Positions 8,682 through 18,335 are shown, numbered from the stretch's first letter. The stretch is DNA of 64,000 nt from JACVRX01 sp963831385 (GCA_963831385.1 CAWHPW010000019.1:1-64000), one strand, 5' to 3'. Notes: generated by a model from the letters alone, not told the origin. Numbers and translations: made by a program.

Positions 8682-9506
8682 GTGAGATTTGGAATCGACG
8701 TCGCCCAGCAGCGGCTCGAATTCGACGAAGTCGTCGACCGGGTCAAATTCGGTGAAGAGCTCGGGTTCGACGGCGCCTGGGGCTTCGACCATTTCCGGCC
8801 TATGTACGGACACGGACCCGGGAACTGCTTCGAGGGGATGACGACAATCGCTGCGCTGGCCGGGCAGACCAGTCGCATCCGCCTCGGGCTGTTGGTCGCC
8901 GGCGTGACCTACCGGCATCCGTCGATCCTCGCCGCTGAGGCGATGACAGTCGACCACGCGAGCAACGGGCGGCTCGAGCTCGGTATCGGAGCGGCCTGGT
9001 ACGAGCGCGAACACCGGCAGCTCGGCGTGGACTTCCCGCCGGTCGGCGAGCGCTTCGACCGGCTCGAGGACCAGCTCGAGATCTTCATGCGGCTCTTCAC
9101 CGGCGACGTGGTGTCGTATGACGGCCGGCAGGTCGGCCTGACCGACGCGCAGCTCCTCCCGGTACCGATTCAGCAGCCGCACCCGCCTATCTGGATCGGC
9201 GGTTCCGGACCGAAAAGGACCCTTCCGCTCGTTGCCCGCTTTGCCGACATGTGGCACGCGGACATAGTCCCCGGCTACGCCGAACTCTCTGCCCGGGTGG
9301 AGGACCTGGCCGTCGCGGCCGGCCGCGATCCAGCGGCGATCGGGCGCGCCGCAGATCTGTCGCTCTCCGAACCGTGGGACGAGGTGCGGCGCAACGCCGA
9401 GATCCGCCGCGACCTCGAGATCGACTACCTGATCTGCAGCTGGCCGGGCCAGGGTCGCGGCCGGGTCGAGGAGTTCTGGACGAAGGTCGCGCCCGAGCTC
9501 AGCTGA
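8682..9506 (+). CDS. LLM-class F420-dependent oxidoreductase
   Basis: This 274-residue luciferase-like TIM barrel has N-terminus MRFGIDVAQQRLEFDEVVD and the motifs FDGAWGFDHF, IRLGLLVAGVTYRHP, LAAEAMTVDHASNGRLELGIGAAW, ERFDRLEDQLEI and PPIWIGGSGPKRTL. These belong to F420- or FMN-dependent flavoprotein oxidoreductases of actinobacteria. The substrate is not predictable. GTG 8682 has no Shine-Dalgarno sequence because it directly follows the tRNA fragment; it may be leaderless. It is convergent with the aminotransferase, 10 bp away. Confidence 0.85.
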   Translation: MRFGIDVAQQRLEFDEVVDRVKFGEELGFDGAWGFDHFRPMYGHGPGNCFEGMTTIAALAGQTSRIRLGLLVAGVTYRHPSILAAEAMTVDHASNGRLELGIGAAWYEREHRQLGVDFPPVGERFDRLEDQLEIFMRLFTGDVVSYDGRQVGLTDAQLLPVPIQQPHPPIWIGGSGPKRTLPLVARFADMWHADIVPGYAELSARVEDLAVAAGRDPAAIGRAADLSLSEPWDEVRRNAEIRRDLEIDYLICSWPGQGRGRVEEFWTKVAPELS

Positions 9507-9516
9507 CCGGAGGCCG

Positions 9517-10929
9517 TCAGATGAGCTCCCAGGCCTCCGTGAGCACGTTCCGCAGAATCTGTTCCATCTCGTCGAACTCGGCTTGCCCGCAGATCAGCGG
9601 CGGTGACAGTTGGACGACGGGGTCGCCGCGGTCGTCGGCCCGGCAGTAGAGGCCGGCCTCGAACAGCGCCCGGGACAGGAAACCGCGCAACAGCCGCTCC
9701 GATTCGTCGGCGTCGAACGTCTGCCGAGTTGCCTTGTCCTTGACCAATTCGATGCCGTAGAAGTATCCGGCCCCGCGGACGTCACCGACGATCGGCAGGT
9801 CGAGCAGCTTCTCCAGGGTCACCCGGAAAGCGCCCGCGTTCGCCTTGACGTGCTCGTTGAGGCCTTCCCGCTCGAAGATGTCCAGGTTGGCCATCGCGAC
9901 GGCAGAGGCGACCGGATGGCCGCCGAAGGTGAATCCGTGCGGGAAGGTCGTCGTGCCCTTGGCGAACGGCTCGAACAGCCGGTCGGACGCGATCATCGCG
10001 CCGACGGGCGCGTACCCCGACGTCATCCCCTTCGCGCAGGTGATGATGTCTGGCACGTAGCCGAAGTCGTCGCATGCGAACATCGAGCCGATCCGGCCGA
10101 AAGCGCAGATCACCTCGTCGGAGACCAGCAGCACGTCGTACTCGTCGCAGATCTCCCGCACCCGATCGAAATAGCCCTCCGGCGGTGGGAAGCAGCCGCC
10201 GGAGTTCTGCACCGGCTCGACGAATACGGCTGCGACCGTGTCCGGGCCTTCGAACTGGATCGCCTCCTCGATCCGGTCCGCCGCCCAACGGCCGAACGCC
10301 TTACCGTCGTCACGAAGGTGGTCCGGCGCCCGATAGAAGTTCGTGTTCGGCACCTTGATGCCACCAGGAACGAGCGGCTCGAACGGCTGCTTCGCGGCCG
10401 GGATACCGGTGATCGACAAGGCACCCTGCGGGGTTCCGTGGTACGCGACCGCGCGGGAGATGACCTTGTGTTTGGTCGGTTTGCCGACGAGCTTCCAGTA
10501 TTGCTTGGCGAGCTTCCACGCGGTCTCGACGGCCTCGCCGCCGCCCGTCGTGAAGAAGACCCGGTTGAGGTCGCCGGGCGCGTAACCGGCCAGCCGCTCG
10601 GCCAGGTCGATGGCCGGTGGGTGGGAGTACGACCACAGCGGGAAGTAGGCCAGCTGCGCCGCTTGCCGGGCCGCGACCTCGGCCAGCTCGGTTCGACCAT
10701 GGCCGACCTGGACGACGAACAATCCGGCTAGGCCGTCGAGGTATCGGCGACCCTGGTCATCCCAGATCCGCGCGCCGTCTCCCCGCACGATGATCGGGAC
10801 GTCGTTGCCCTCGTACAAACCGGAGTGGCGGGCGAAGTGCATCCACAGGTGGTCGCGCGCGGCGTCGGCACGTCGGGTTCCACGCGGGGTGAGGCCGCCG
10901 TCGGACGAGGCCGATGGTGTCGTAGTCAT
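9517..10929 (-). CDS. Class III (omega) PLP-dependent aminotransferase
   Basis: It has 470 residues. Class III features include FFTTGGGEAVETAWKLAK (phosphate site), the SDEVICAFGRIG Asp that binds the PLP ring, and CAKGMTSGYAPVGAM with the Schiff-base Lys near residue 300. This group uses omega-amino acids or diamines as amino donors with pyruvate or 2-oxoglutarate. It overlaps the Lrp regulator by 4 bp and lies with an amino-acid permease and a divergent saccharopine-dehydrogenase-like gene. That suggests catabolism of an amine or amino acid (lysine or polyamine type), regulated by the Lrp protein. The exact substrate is inference only. Confidence 0.85.
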   Translation of the reverse strand: MTTTPSASSDGGLTPRGTRRADAARDHLWMHFARHSGLYEGNDVPIIVRGDGARIWDDQGRRYLDGLAGLFVVQVGHGRTELAEVAARQAAQLAYFPLWSYSHPPAIDLAERLAGYAPGDLNRVFFTTGGGEAVETAWKLAKQYWKLVGKPTKHKVISRAVAYHGTPQGALSITGIPAAKQPFEPLVPGGIKVPNTNFYRAPDHLRDDGKAFGRWAADRIEEAIQFEGPDTVAAVFVEPVQNSGGCFPPPEGYFDRVREICDEYDVLLVSDEVICAFGRIGSMFACDDFGYVPDIITCAKGMTSGYAPVGAMIASDRLFEPFAKGTTTFPHGFTFGGHPVASAVAMANLDIFEREGLNEHVKANAGAFRVTLEKLLDLPIVGDVRGAGYFYGIELVKDKATRQTFDADESERLLRGFLSRALFEAGLYCRADDRGDPVVQLSPPLICGQAEFDEMEQILRNVLTEAWELI

Positions 10930-11393
10930 CGGGTCCCCCAGTTGTAGAGCTGCTTGCGAAGCTTCAGGTAGACGAATGTCTCCGTACCCGTGACCCCGTC
11001 GAGAATGCGAATCCGGGAGCTGAGCAGGTCGAGCAGGTGGTCGTCGTCCTCGCAGACCACCTCGGCAATCAGGTCGAACGAACCCGCGGTGATGACCACG
11101 TAGTCGACCTCGGGAATCTCGGCCAGCGCGTCCGCGACGGCAGTGACGTCGCCTTGGATGTTGATGCCGATGAGTGCCTGTCGTTCGAAGCCGACCTGAA
11201 GCGGATCCGTCACCGCCACGATCTGCACTACACCAGTGTCGAGAAGTCGCTGGACGCGTTGCCGCACCGCCGCCTCGGAAAGCCCGACAGCCTTGGCGAT
11301 CGACGCGTAGGACCGCCGTCCGTCTTGCTGGAGCTGCTCGATGATCCTCTTGGCGACGGAGTCGAGCACGGGGCTGCGATCCCGATCGGCCAT
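10926..11393 (-). CDS. Lrp/AsnC-family transcriptional regulator
   Basis: It has 155 residues. The N-terminal winged HTH is RIIEQLQQDGRRSYASIAKAVGLSEAAVRQRVQRLLDTGV, and the C-terminal RAM/AsnC ligand domain includes TAGSFDLIAEVVCEDDDHLLDLL. It lies between the permease (upstream) and the aminotransferase (4-bp overlap downstream), so it is probably a local, ligand-responsive regulator of these transport and transamination genes and of the divergent dehydrogenase. Confidence 0.9.
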   Translation of the reverse strand: MADRDRSPVLDSVAKRIIEQLQQDGRRSYASIAKAVGLSEAAVRQRVQRLLDTGVVQIVAVTDPLQVGFERQALIGINIQGDVTAVADALAEIPEVDYVVITAGSFDLIAEVVCEDDDHLLDLLSSRIRILDGVTGTETFVYLKLRKQLYNWGTR

Positions 11394-11416
11394 AGAGAGG
11401 ATCTTTCCCTATCCGC

Positions 11417-12943
11417 TCAGAGGCCGGCGCGTGGCGGCTCGCCGGTGTCCGGGACGAGGATCGGTGTCTCCGCGGTCAGGGTTTCGCCGCGGAAGAACGG
11501 CCGCAGCTTGACCGCACACGCGAGCATCAGCGGGACGCCTAGTGCCAGCATGCCGACGCCGATCACGAACACACCGCCGATGTCGCCGAACGCCGTAAAT
11601 CCGTAGTCGGCCGCGTACATGTCGCGTGCGCTGATGACGAACGCCCAAGTCATTGCGAGGGCTCCAAGCAGCGGCAGCAGGCCGCGGAGGATGACGTTGC
11701 GGCCGCTGTCGAACAGGGTCCGGCGGAAGTACCACACGCAGGCGTAGCCGGTGATGCCGTAATAGAACGCGACGGCCAGCCCGAGCGAAGCGATCGAGTC
11801 GGCCAGCGTGTTGACGCTGACCAGCGACAGCACCAGATAGAAGAAGATCGCCGTGGCCCCCATCACGAGCGTGCCGAACGAGGGGGTGTGGTAGCGCGGG
11901 TGCACCTCGGCGAACTTCTTCGGGATCGCACCGTAGACGGCCATCGCCAGCGTGCCCCGTGCCGTCGGCAGGATGGTCGTCTGCGTCGACGACAATGCCG
12001 AGATCGCGACGGTCAACAGCAACGCTGAAGCCATGATGCTGCCGACGACCGGCTCGCCCAGCACGGTGAGCACGTCATCGACGTTCTCCTCGTTGGTCAG
12101 TCCAAGCCCCACGTCCTCGAAACCGGCGTATGCCTGGACGGCGACCGCGACCATCACGTAGGTGGCCAGCAGGATCACGGTGCTGACCACCGCTGCCTTG
12201 CCGGCGATCACGTCGGCATTCTTGGTCTCCTCGTTCACGGCCAGGCAGGAATCCCAGCCCCAGTAGATGAAGATGCAGAGGATGACGGCCGCGGCGATCT
12301 CCGACGAGGTGAGGCCCGCCGGCGAGAACCACTCCCAGGACGGGTCGACGGCCTGCGACCCGGCCGAGTCGCTGAAGACCTTGGCCAGCGCCACCACGCT
12401 GAACAAGATCAAGATGGCGAACTGGATCGAGACCAGGACGGCCTGCAGCCGCTCGGTGAGCACGATGCCGCGGTAGCTCACCCAGGTCATCAGCGCGATG
12501 AGCACGACGCCGAAACTGACGACCACCAGTCGCGACTCGGCCAGAGAGTCCAGGCCGAGGAAGTCGAACAGGTAGATAGCGGCAATCTCGGCAACGTTGG
12601 CCAGCACGATGATCGCCGAGACGGCGAGCCCCCAGCCGCCCATCCAGCCGACCCAGGGGCCGAACGCCTTGGTCCCCCAGGTGAACGTCGTGCCGCAGTC
12701 CGGCGCCGCGCTGTTCAGCTCACGGTAGGCGAAGGCGATGAACAGCATCGGGATGAACGCCAGGATGAACATCGCCGGCGCCCGGTCCCCGACCTCGAAC
12801 ACGACGTACCCGAGGGTCGCGGCCAGGCTGTAGGCCGGCGCGGTCGAGGCGAGCCCGATGGTGACGTTGCCCCACAGACCCAGGGCACCCTTTTCCAGGC
12901 CCTTGCCCGCTACCGGTTCAGTTGCGGTCCTCGCCTCGGCCAT
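11417..12943 (-). CDS. APC-superfamily amino acid permease
   Basis: ATG 12943 has AAGGTGG upstream. The 508-residue product has about 12 hydrophobic segments. Its N-terminal GLWGNVTIGLASTAPAYSLA is the conserved first helix of APC transporters, and later come WGWDSCLAVNEETKNAD and TILPTARGTLAMA. It imports an amino acid or amine across the cytoplasmic membrane by proton coupling. It is the first gene of a minus-strand unit permease, lrp, aminotransferase, and diverges from the saccharopine-dehydrogenase-like gene. Confidence 0.9.
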   Translation of the reverse strand: MAEARTATEPVAGKGLEKGALGLWGNVTIGLASTAPAYSLAATLGYVVFEVGDRAPAMFILAFIPMLFIAFAYRELNSAAPDCGTTFTWGTKAFGPWVGWMGGWGLAVSAIIVLANVAEIAAIYLFDFLGLDSLAESRLVVVSFGVVLIALMTWVSYRGIVLTERLQAVLVSIQFAILILFSVVALAKVFSDSAGSQAVDPSWEWFSPAGLTSSEIAAAVILCIFIYWGWDSCLAVNEETKNADVIAGKAAVVSTVILLATYVMVAVAVQAYAGFEDVGLGLTNEENVDDVLTVLGEPVVGSIMASALLLTVAISALSSTQTTILPTARGTLAMAVYGAIPKKFAEVHPRYHTPSFGTLVMGATAIFFYLVLSLVSVNTLADSIASLGLAVAFYYGITGYACVWYFRRTLFDSGRNVILRGLLPLLGALAMTWAFVISARDMYAADYGFTAFGDIGGVFVIGVGMLALGVPLMLACAVKLRPFFRGETLTAETPILVPDTGEPPRAGL

Positions 12944-13067
12944 GCTGACCACCTTTGCGCTGCGGTTTCCCCCGCCGCTGGTGCAGGAATGTACTGAGTT
13001 CGTCGTGCCTGGGCAAGACCTCTCCCAAATCCGTTGTGAGATCGTGAGTTCGCGCTAGATTCGGCGC

Positions 13068-14312
13068 ATGCGCATTCTCCTGGTCGGATCCGGCGGGGTC
13101 GGCGACGCGTTCGCGCGGATCGCGGCCCGACGTGAGTTCTTCGACCGCCTGATCGTGGCCGACTACGACGCCGGCCGGGCCGAGCGGACCGTCGGTGCCG
13201 TCACCGAGCGGCACCCCGACGAGAAGCGGCTGGCCGCGGCCCGGGTCGACGCCTCCGACGCCGCCGCGGTCGAAGCGCTGGCCCGCGAGCATGGCGCCAC
13301 CCACGTGATGAACGCCGTGGACCCACGCTTCGTGATGCCGATCTTCGACGGTGCCTACGCCGCGGGAGCCGACTACCTCGACATGGCGATGTCGTTGTCA
13401 CACCCGCATGCCGAGCAGCCGTACGAGCAGACCGGCGTCAAGCTCGGCGACGAGCAGTTCGCCAAGGCTTCTCGGTGGGAGGAATCCGGACGGCTCGCAC
13501 TGGTCGGCATTGGCGTCGAGCCCGGGCTGTCCGACGTGTTCGCCCGGCACGCCGCCGACCAGCTCTTCGCCGAGATCCACGAGCTGGGCACCCGGGACGG
13601 CGCCAACCTCACCGTCGACGGGTACGAGTTCGCCCCGTCGTTCTCGATCTGGACCACGATCGAGGAGTGCCTGAATCCGCCGGTCATCTGGGAGAAGGAT
13701 CGCGGCTGGTACACGACGCCGCCGTTCAGCGAGCCTGAGGTGTTCGACTTCCCGGCCGGCATCGGTCCGGTCGAGTGCGTCAACGTCGAGCACGAAGAGG
13801 TGCTGCTCATGCCGCGCTGGGTCGACGCACGGCGGGTGACGTTCAAGTACGGGTTGGGCACCGAGTTCATCGACGTCCTCAAGACCCTGCACAAGCTGGG
13901 TCTGGACAAGACCGATCCCGTATCCGTCCGTTCTGCCGGGACGGCCGTGCAGGTCAGCCCACGGGATGTCGTCGCCGCTTCCCTCCCGGACCCGGCCGGA
14001 CTCGGCGACCGGATGCACGGCAAGACGTGCGCGGGCTTGTGGGTCACCGGCACCGGCACAGACGGGCAGCCCCGCGAGGTGTACCTGTACCACGTCGTGG
14101 ACAACGACTGGTCCATGGCCGAGTACGGCGCGCAGTGCGTGGTCTGGCAGACCGCCGTCAACCCTGTCGTCGCTCTCGAGCTGCTCGCCGGCGGGACGTG
14201 GTCGGGTACCGGGGTACTCGGCCCGGAAGCCTTCGACGCCCAACCCTTCCTGGACCTGCTGGCCGGCGACTATGACTCGCCGTGGGGGATGGACGAGCGC
14301 ACCCCGCGTTGA
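13068..14312 (+). CDS. Saccharopine dehydrogenase-like NAD(P)-dependent oxidoreductase
   Basis: It has 414 residues. The N-terminal Rossmann fold MRILLVGSGGVGDAFARIAA has a GxGGVG dinucleotide motif. VMNAVDPRFVMPIFDGAYAAGADYLDMA and GIGVEPGLSDVFARHAAD are typical of the saccharopine dehydrogenase / carboxynorspermidine dehydrogenase family. It is transcribed divergently from the permease-lrp-aminotransferase unit across 124 bp. The combination of aminotransferase and an imino-acid-forming dehydrogenase fits degradation of lysine-like or diamine compounds. Confidence 0.8.
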   Translation: MRILLVGSGGVGDAFARIAARREFFDRLIVADYDAGRAERTVGAVTERHPDEKRLAAARVDASDAAAVEALAREHGATHVMNAVDPRFVMPIFDGAYAAGADYLDMAMSLSHPHAEQPYEQTGVKLGDEQFAKASRWEESGRLALVGIGVEPGLSDVFARHAADQLFAEIHELGTRDGANLTVDGYEFAPSFSIWTTIEECLNPPVIWEKDRGWYTTPPFSEPEVFDFPAGIGPVECVNVEHEEVLLMPRWVDARRVTFKYGLGTEFIDVLKTLHKLGLDKTDPVSVRSAGTAVQVSPRDVVAASLPDPAGLGDRMHGKTCAGLWVTGTGTDGQPREVYLYHVVDNDWSMAEYGAQCVVWQTAVNPVVALELLAGGTWSGTGVLGPEAFDAQPFLDLLAGDYDSPWGMDERTPR

Positions 14313-14388
14313 TCATGGCGGAGTAGCTGGGCAAATCGGGCAGCCGGCAGCCTCTTCGCCAAGATCAACGGACGTATGCTGCCGAGGT

Positions 14389-15267
14389 GTGAGGATCGTC
14401 TCGCTGCTGCCATCCGCGACCGAGATCGTCTACGCGCTCGGGCTCGACGATGACCTCGTCGGGGTCACCTTCGAGTGCGACGAGCCGGCGACGGCGCGTC
14501 GGGACAAGACGGTGGTCGTCGGAGGCCGTGACACGTCGCCGATGACTCCGGCCGAGATCGATGCCTACGTCCGGCGCCGCATGGCCGCCGGGCAGGACTT
14601 GTACTCGTTGCATGCCGGCGCGCTGTCCGGGCTCGATCCAGATCTCATTCTCACCCAGGACTTGTGCCGCGTCTGCGCAATTCCCAGCGGCGACGTTCAG
14701 GCCGCCCTGGACCACTTGGGCTGTCGCGCCGATGTGCTCGCTCTCGATCCGCACACCTTGGCTGAAGTCCTGGACACGCTACTGATCGTGGGCCGGCGCA
14801 CCGGCACGGCCGACCGGGCCAGCCGGATCGTCACTGCGCTGCGCCGTCGGCTCGACGGCGTCCGACGCGCCGTCGCCGGCCGGCAACGGCCTCGGGTCGC
14901 TGTCGTCGAATGGGTCGATCCGCCGTTCACTGCCGGGCACTGGGTGCCCGACATGGTTTCGGCGGCCGGCGGTGAGCCGGTCGCAGCCAGCCCTGGCGCG
15001 CGCTCGATCGAGACCACGTGGACCGCAATCGCGGCGGCTCGTCCCGACGTCGTCGTCGTGGCTCCCTGCGGCTACCACCTCGACGGAGCCGCCCGGCAGG
15101 CGGAGAGTGTCCTGGACAGGCTGCCGACGGTGCCGGTCTGGGCGATCGATGCCGACGGGATCGTCGTTCGACCGGGCCCACGGTTGGTCGACGGTGTCGA
15201 GGCGCTGACCGGCGCACTGCACGGACTCCCGGCGCCGGCGTCAGCGGTCCGTCTGGTCCGGCCCTGA
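14389..15267 (+). CDS. BtuF-like cobalamin/iron-chelate binding protein without signal peptide
   Basis: GTG 14389 gives 292 residues starting MRIVSLLPSATEIVYALGL. The periplasmic-binding-protein fold of class III (BtuF/FhuD) is shown by SLLPSATE, a LTQDLCRVCAIPSGDV segment, VAVVEWVDPPFTAGHWVPDM, and AARPDVVVVAPCGYHLDGA. There is no signal peptide or lipobox, so it probably stays in the cytoplasm, as in a known group of stand-alone homologues. No ABC transporter genes adjoin it. It may bind corrinoids or a related ligand, but this is uncertain. Confidence 0.75.
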   Translation: MRIVSLLPSATEIVYALGLDDDLVGVTFECDEPATARRDKTVVVGGRDTSPMTPAEIDAYVRRRMAAGQDLYSLHAGALSGLDPDLILTQDLCRVCAIPSGDVQAALDHLGCRADVLALDPHTLAEVLDTLLIVGRRTGTADRASRIVTALRRRLDGVRRAVAGRQRPRVAVVEWVDPPFTAGHWVPDMVSAAGGEPVAASPGARSIETTWTAIAAARPDVVVVAPCGYHLDGAARQAESVLDRLPTVPVWAIDADGIVVRPGPRLVDGVEALTGALHGLPAPASAVRLVRP

Positions 15268-15286
15268 CGCGACGACGGGCTGGTGA

Positions 15287-15952
15287 TCAGTTGAGTGAGC
15301 GGGACACGATCGTGCGGAGGAACCAGGCCGCGGCGAGCCGTGCCACCTCGTCCAACGCTCCGGGTTCTGAAAACAGGTGCGTAGCGCCAGGCACCACCGA
15401 GAGCTCGTGATCGGCGCGCAGCTGGCGAGCCGCTTCCCGGTTGAGTGCGAGAACGGTGTGGTCGAGGCTGCCGACGATCAGTAGGACGGCGGCTTGGACA
15501 TCGCGCAATGCCGGCCCGGCAAGATCGGGGCGCCCACCACGGCTCACGACTGCGCGCACCGTCCCGGTGAGCCGGGCCGCCGTCGCCAGGGCAGCTGCTG
15601 CCCCGGTGCTGGCGCCGAACAGACCGACCGGCAGGTCAGCGACTCGCGAATCGTCGCCGACCGCCTGCACGGCGATGTCGAGCCGGCGCGAGAGCAGAGC
15701 AATGTCGAAGCGCAGACTTGCATCAACGGCGTCACGCTGTTCTTCGTCGGCGGTCAGCAGGTCGAACAACAGGGTCGCCATGCCCGCACCGTGGAGCACG
15801 TCGGCGACTCTGATGTTGCGCGGGCTGTGCCGGCTGCTGCCACTGCCATGGGCGAACACGACGATCCCGTGCGCCGGTTCCGGAACGGTCAGCGTTCCCG
15901 CCAGGCGCTGTTGGTCGGCGTCAATCGTCACTTCGTGCGCGATCGAGGGCAC
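15287..15952 (-). CDS. Alpha/beta hydrolase of the dienelactone hydrolase type
   Basis: It has 221 residues. It shows GIVVFAHGSGSSRHSPRN (oxyanion loop), the nucleophile elbow GASTGAAAAL with Ser, IVGSLDHTVLALN with the acid, and PGATHLFSEPGAL with the catalytic His. Such proteins are often found as a domain attached to phosphoribosyltransferases in actinobacteria; here the hydrolase stands alone. It is 4 bp downstream of the molybdoenzyme gene on the same strand, so probably co-transcribed. Substrate unknown. Confidence 0.8.
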   Translation of the reverse strand: MPSIAHEVTIDADQQRLAGTLTVPEPAHGIVVFAHGSGSSRHSPRNIRVADVLHGAGMATLLFDLLTADEEQRDAVDASLRFDIALLSRRLDIAVQAVGDDSRVADLPVGLFGASTGAAAALATAARLTGTVRAVVSRGGRPDLAGPALRDVQAAVLLIVGSLDHTVLALNREAARQLRADHELSVVPGATHLFSEPGALDEVARLAAAWFLRTIVSRSLN

Positions 15953-15955
15953 TGG

Positions 15956-17509
15956 TCAAGCTTCGACCTCGACCCGCACCTCGTGCCAGCCCGTAGCTCC
16001 GTCCGGCGCTGGGGGCGCCGGCTCCTCGATCTGGACCTCACCGTCGCCGTCGATCGCCCGCGCTTGGAGCTGGTGCTCGCCTGGCTCGGCATCCCATTCC
16101 CACACCCACTGTCGCCAGGTGTCGGTACTCGGCACGGTGCCAAGGCGTGCGCGCTGCCAGGCGCCGCCGTCGACGCGTACTTCGACGGCCTGAATACCGC
16201 GATGCTGCGCCCAGGCGGTCCCGGCGACGGCTACCCGGCCGGCGGCGACGAACTGGCTCGACCGGGGTACCTCGATCCGAGCCGAGGTCTTGATCGGCGC
16301 CTGCTCGGACCAGCCGCGGGTGGACCAGTAGGCGTCGAACGCGTCGAACCGGCTCACTTCCACGTCGACGACCCACTTGGTGGCGCTGACGAAGCCATAG
16401 AGACCAGGGACCACCATCCGCACTGGGAAGCCGTGCTCCACGGGCAGCGGCTCGCCGTTCATCGCCACCGCGAACATCGCGTCGCGCCCGTCGGTCAACA
16501 CCTCGAGCGGCGTTCCAGCCGTCCATCCATCCGCAGACGTGGACTTGACGGCGTCGGCGTCCGGCTGCGGCCCGACCATGGCCAGCACGTCGGCGACGCG
16601 GACGCCGCTCCATCGTGCGTTGCCGGCGAGGTAGCCGCCGACCTCGTTGGACACGCAGGTCAGCGTTACCCAGCTCTCGATCAGGCCCAGCTCGAGGAGT
16701 TGGTCGTAGTCGAGTGTCAGTTCCCTTTCGACCAGCCCATGGACCCGCAGCCGCCAGTCCTCGGCTCGGACCAATGGGACCGACAATGCCGTGTCGATCC
16801 GGTAGAAGACGCCGTTGGGCGTCTGCCACGGTTCGATTCCGTTGACGCCGAGGTCGGCGCCCTGCGGCGGGCCGACCTCGTCCTCCGCCGGGGCAACCGC
16901 CTCCCGAGACTCTTCAACCGTCGAACGACGCAGGCCGAGCCATCGGCCTGCTGCGTACGACGTCGCTGCCGCCGCCACCACGATGCCGCCGGTACGCAAG
17001 AACGTTCGGCGGTCGCTTTCCGCGCCGGCGCGCCGGGAACCTGCTTTGGCGGCCCGCGCCGCGAGCATGTCCAGCGCGATCAACGACGCGACCGAGCCGA
17101 GAACGACTGGCCACAGGTCGATGCTGGTCGTGTCCGCACGAGTCCATGTCGCCGCCGCCGCCACGAGTCCGAGTCCGCCCGCCGCCAACAGCCCGACACC
17201 GCGCCGGCGGGTGGTGAGCACGCCGATTCCGGCGGAAGCCATCGCGAACACGACGAGCACACCGGCGATCAGCACCGTCTTGTCGGCTGTGCCGAACCAT
17301 TCGACGGCCAGGTCCTTCAGCCAGGTCGGCACGCGATCGATGAAGGCTTCGCCGACGGCTATCACCGGAGTCGCGGTGCGCCCGAGGAAACCTGCCACAA
17401 CCTCCGCCACGCCCAGGCCGAGTGCGGCCGATGCCAGGCCCGCGAGCGCTCCGAGGATGAGATCGTCGCGGGTGCGCCGCGCTGGCGGCGCCATCGTGGA
17501 CTCGAGCAC
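15956..17509 (-). CDS. Membrane-anchored molybdopterin-dependent oxidoreductase (sulfite oxidase / YedY type)
   Basis: It has 517 residues. N-terminal residues 15-150 carry about four membrane helices. RRTFLRTGG then resembles a twin-arginine motif, followed by a hydrophobic stretch. The catalytic domain contains LTCVSNEVGGYLAGNARWSGV, whose Cys should ligate molybdenum, and PVRMVVPGLYGFVSATKWV. The C-terminus is a Mo-co dimerisation domain (VEVRVDGGAWQRA to the end). This fused layout is known in actinobacteria. It acts at the outer face of the membrane on an unknown oxidised or S-containing substrate. The hydrolase gene follows. Confidence 0.85.
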   Translation of the reverse strand: MLESTMAPPARRTRDDLILGALAGLASAALGLGVAEVVAGFLGRTATPVIAVGEAFIDRVPTWLKDLAVEWFGTADKTVLIAGVLVVFAMASAGIGVLTTRRRGVGLLAAGGLGLVAAAATWTRADTTSIDLWPVVLGSVASLIALDMLAARAAKAGSRRAGAESDRRTFLRTGGIVVAAAATSYAAGRWLGLRRSTVEESREAVAPAEDEVGPPQGADLGVNGIEPWQTPNGVFYRIDTALSVPLVRAEDWRLRVHGLVERELTLDYDQLLELGLIESWVTLTCVSNEVGGYLAGNARWSGVRVADVLAMVGPQPDADAVKSTSADGWTAGTPLEVLTDGRDAMFAVAMNGEPLPVEHGFPVRMVVPGLYGFVSATKWVVDVEVSRFDAFDAYWSTRGWSEQAPIKTSARIEVPRSSQFVAAGRVAVAGTAWAQHRGIQAVEVRVDGGAWQRARLGTVPSTDTWRQWVWEWDAEPGEHQLQARAIDGDGEVQIEEPAPPAPDGATGWHEVRVEVEA

Positions 17510-17708
17510 ATCTCCATCCTGCGCCAGGTATGGCCGAACCGCGGCGGCGATCAGGTGACGAACTTCTTACGATACGTTCCGTCTACCAGGCGAAATGCGC
17601 CCCTGACCAGCGCAAACGTCTAGTCGCAAGTAGACAGAGATAGCCACCAGTTACCCCCGTATCTGGCACACAAGTGGCGCGCTGGTGGCGCGGAACCACG
17701 GAGGAGAC

Positions 17709-18116
17709 ATGCCCGGGTCGCGAGCGCCAACTGCCCGAGTCGGCGTTCACGCCGTCCTGCTGGAAGCGCCACGGCCCGTGCAGGGATGCGCCGCCGCCGA
17801 GAAGCGGGAGCAGCGTCGACGTCGTCACGCCGTACCCGACGACCGTGCTCCGTCTTCGGCGCAGGCACTTCCCACCGTCGACGACTTCACGGCCTGGGAG
17901 CGGGAGGTCACCGACTCGGTCGGACTCACTGACGCTAGCTTCATCGGCCGGTCCTGCCACTGCGGTCAGCTAGCCGCCGAGTGGGCCGACACCAGGCTCT
18001 GCATCGACCGCGACAACCAGCGGGCCGCCGAGCAGACGGCCGCCGAAACCTACGAGGACCGGGAGCAGGCCATCCGGCGCATGCACGATGACGCCGTGTC
18101 CGACCACGACCGGTGA
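17709..18116 (+). CDS. Hypothetical protein with CxC motif
   Basis: ATG 17709 follows an excellent GGAGGAG ribosome site. It has 135 residues: an Arg-rich, low-complexity N-terminal half, then LPTVDDFTAWEREVTDSVGLTD, SFIGRSCHCGQLAAEW, and a charged helical C-terminus ending VSDHDR. There is no signal peptide or membrane helix. No family is recognised. It lies alone in the accessory segment. Confidence 0.5.
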   Translation: MPGSRAPTARVGVHAVLLEAPRPVQGCAAAEKREQRRRRHAVPDDRAPSSAQALPTVDDFTAWEREVTDSVGLTDASFIGRSCHCGQLAAEWADTRLCIDRDNQRAAEQTAAETYEDREQAIRRMHDDAVSDHDR

Positions 18117-18309
18117 TGCCCTCGTGCTCCGTACTGGCGGTCGGTGGCGTCGCCGTTCGGCCCGTGGTGACCAGCATGTCCGTTGGCGGGGTGTGTCGAG
18201 CACCGCCTCACTGAGGTTCTTGATCGTCACCGTGACGACCACTGCTTGAGCCCTCCGGCGTGACCAGTGGGATCGGCGCATCGAACTGAGAGCCGGCATG
18301 CAAGAGCAT

Positions 18310-18335
18310 GTTCGTCCACGCCCAAATCCGGGTAG
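18310..18335 (+). promoter_or_regulatory. Possible SigB/SigF-type promoter
   Basis: GTTC (18310-18313), a 16-nt spacer and GGGTAG (18330-18335) resemble the actinobacterial stress-sigma consensus GTTT-N(14-16)-GGGTAT. It is about 105 bp upstream of the coiled-coil gene at 18443. The rest of the 326-bp gap 18117-18442 shows nothing else I can name. Confidence 0.35.

Noticed and set aside
15494..17623. A 709-codon plus-strand open frame
   Set aside because: It runs antisense through the hydrolase and molybdoenzyme genes, which have clear family motifs on the minus strand; the plus frame shows no domain.
17583..17960. Minus-strand open frame opposite the CxC protein
   Set aside because: The plus-strand gene has a very strong ribosome site; the minus frame has none and no family signature.
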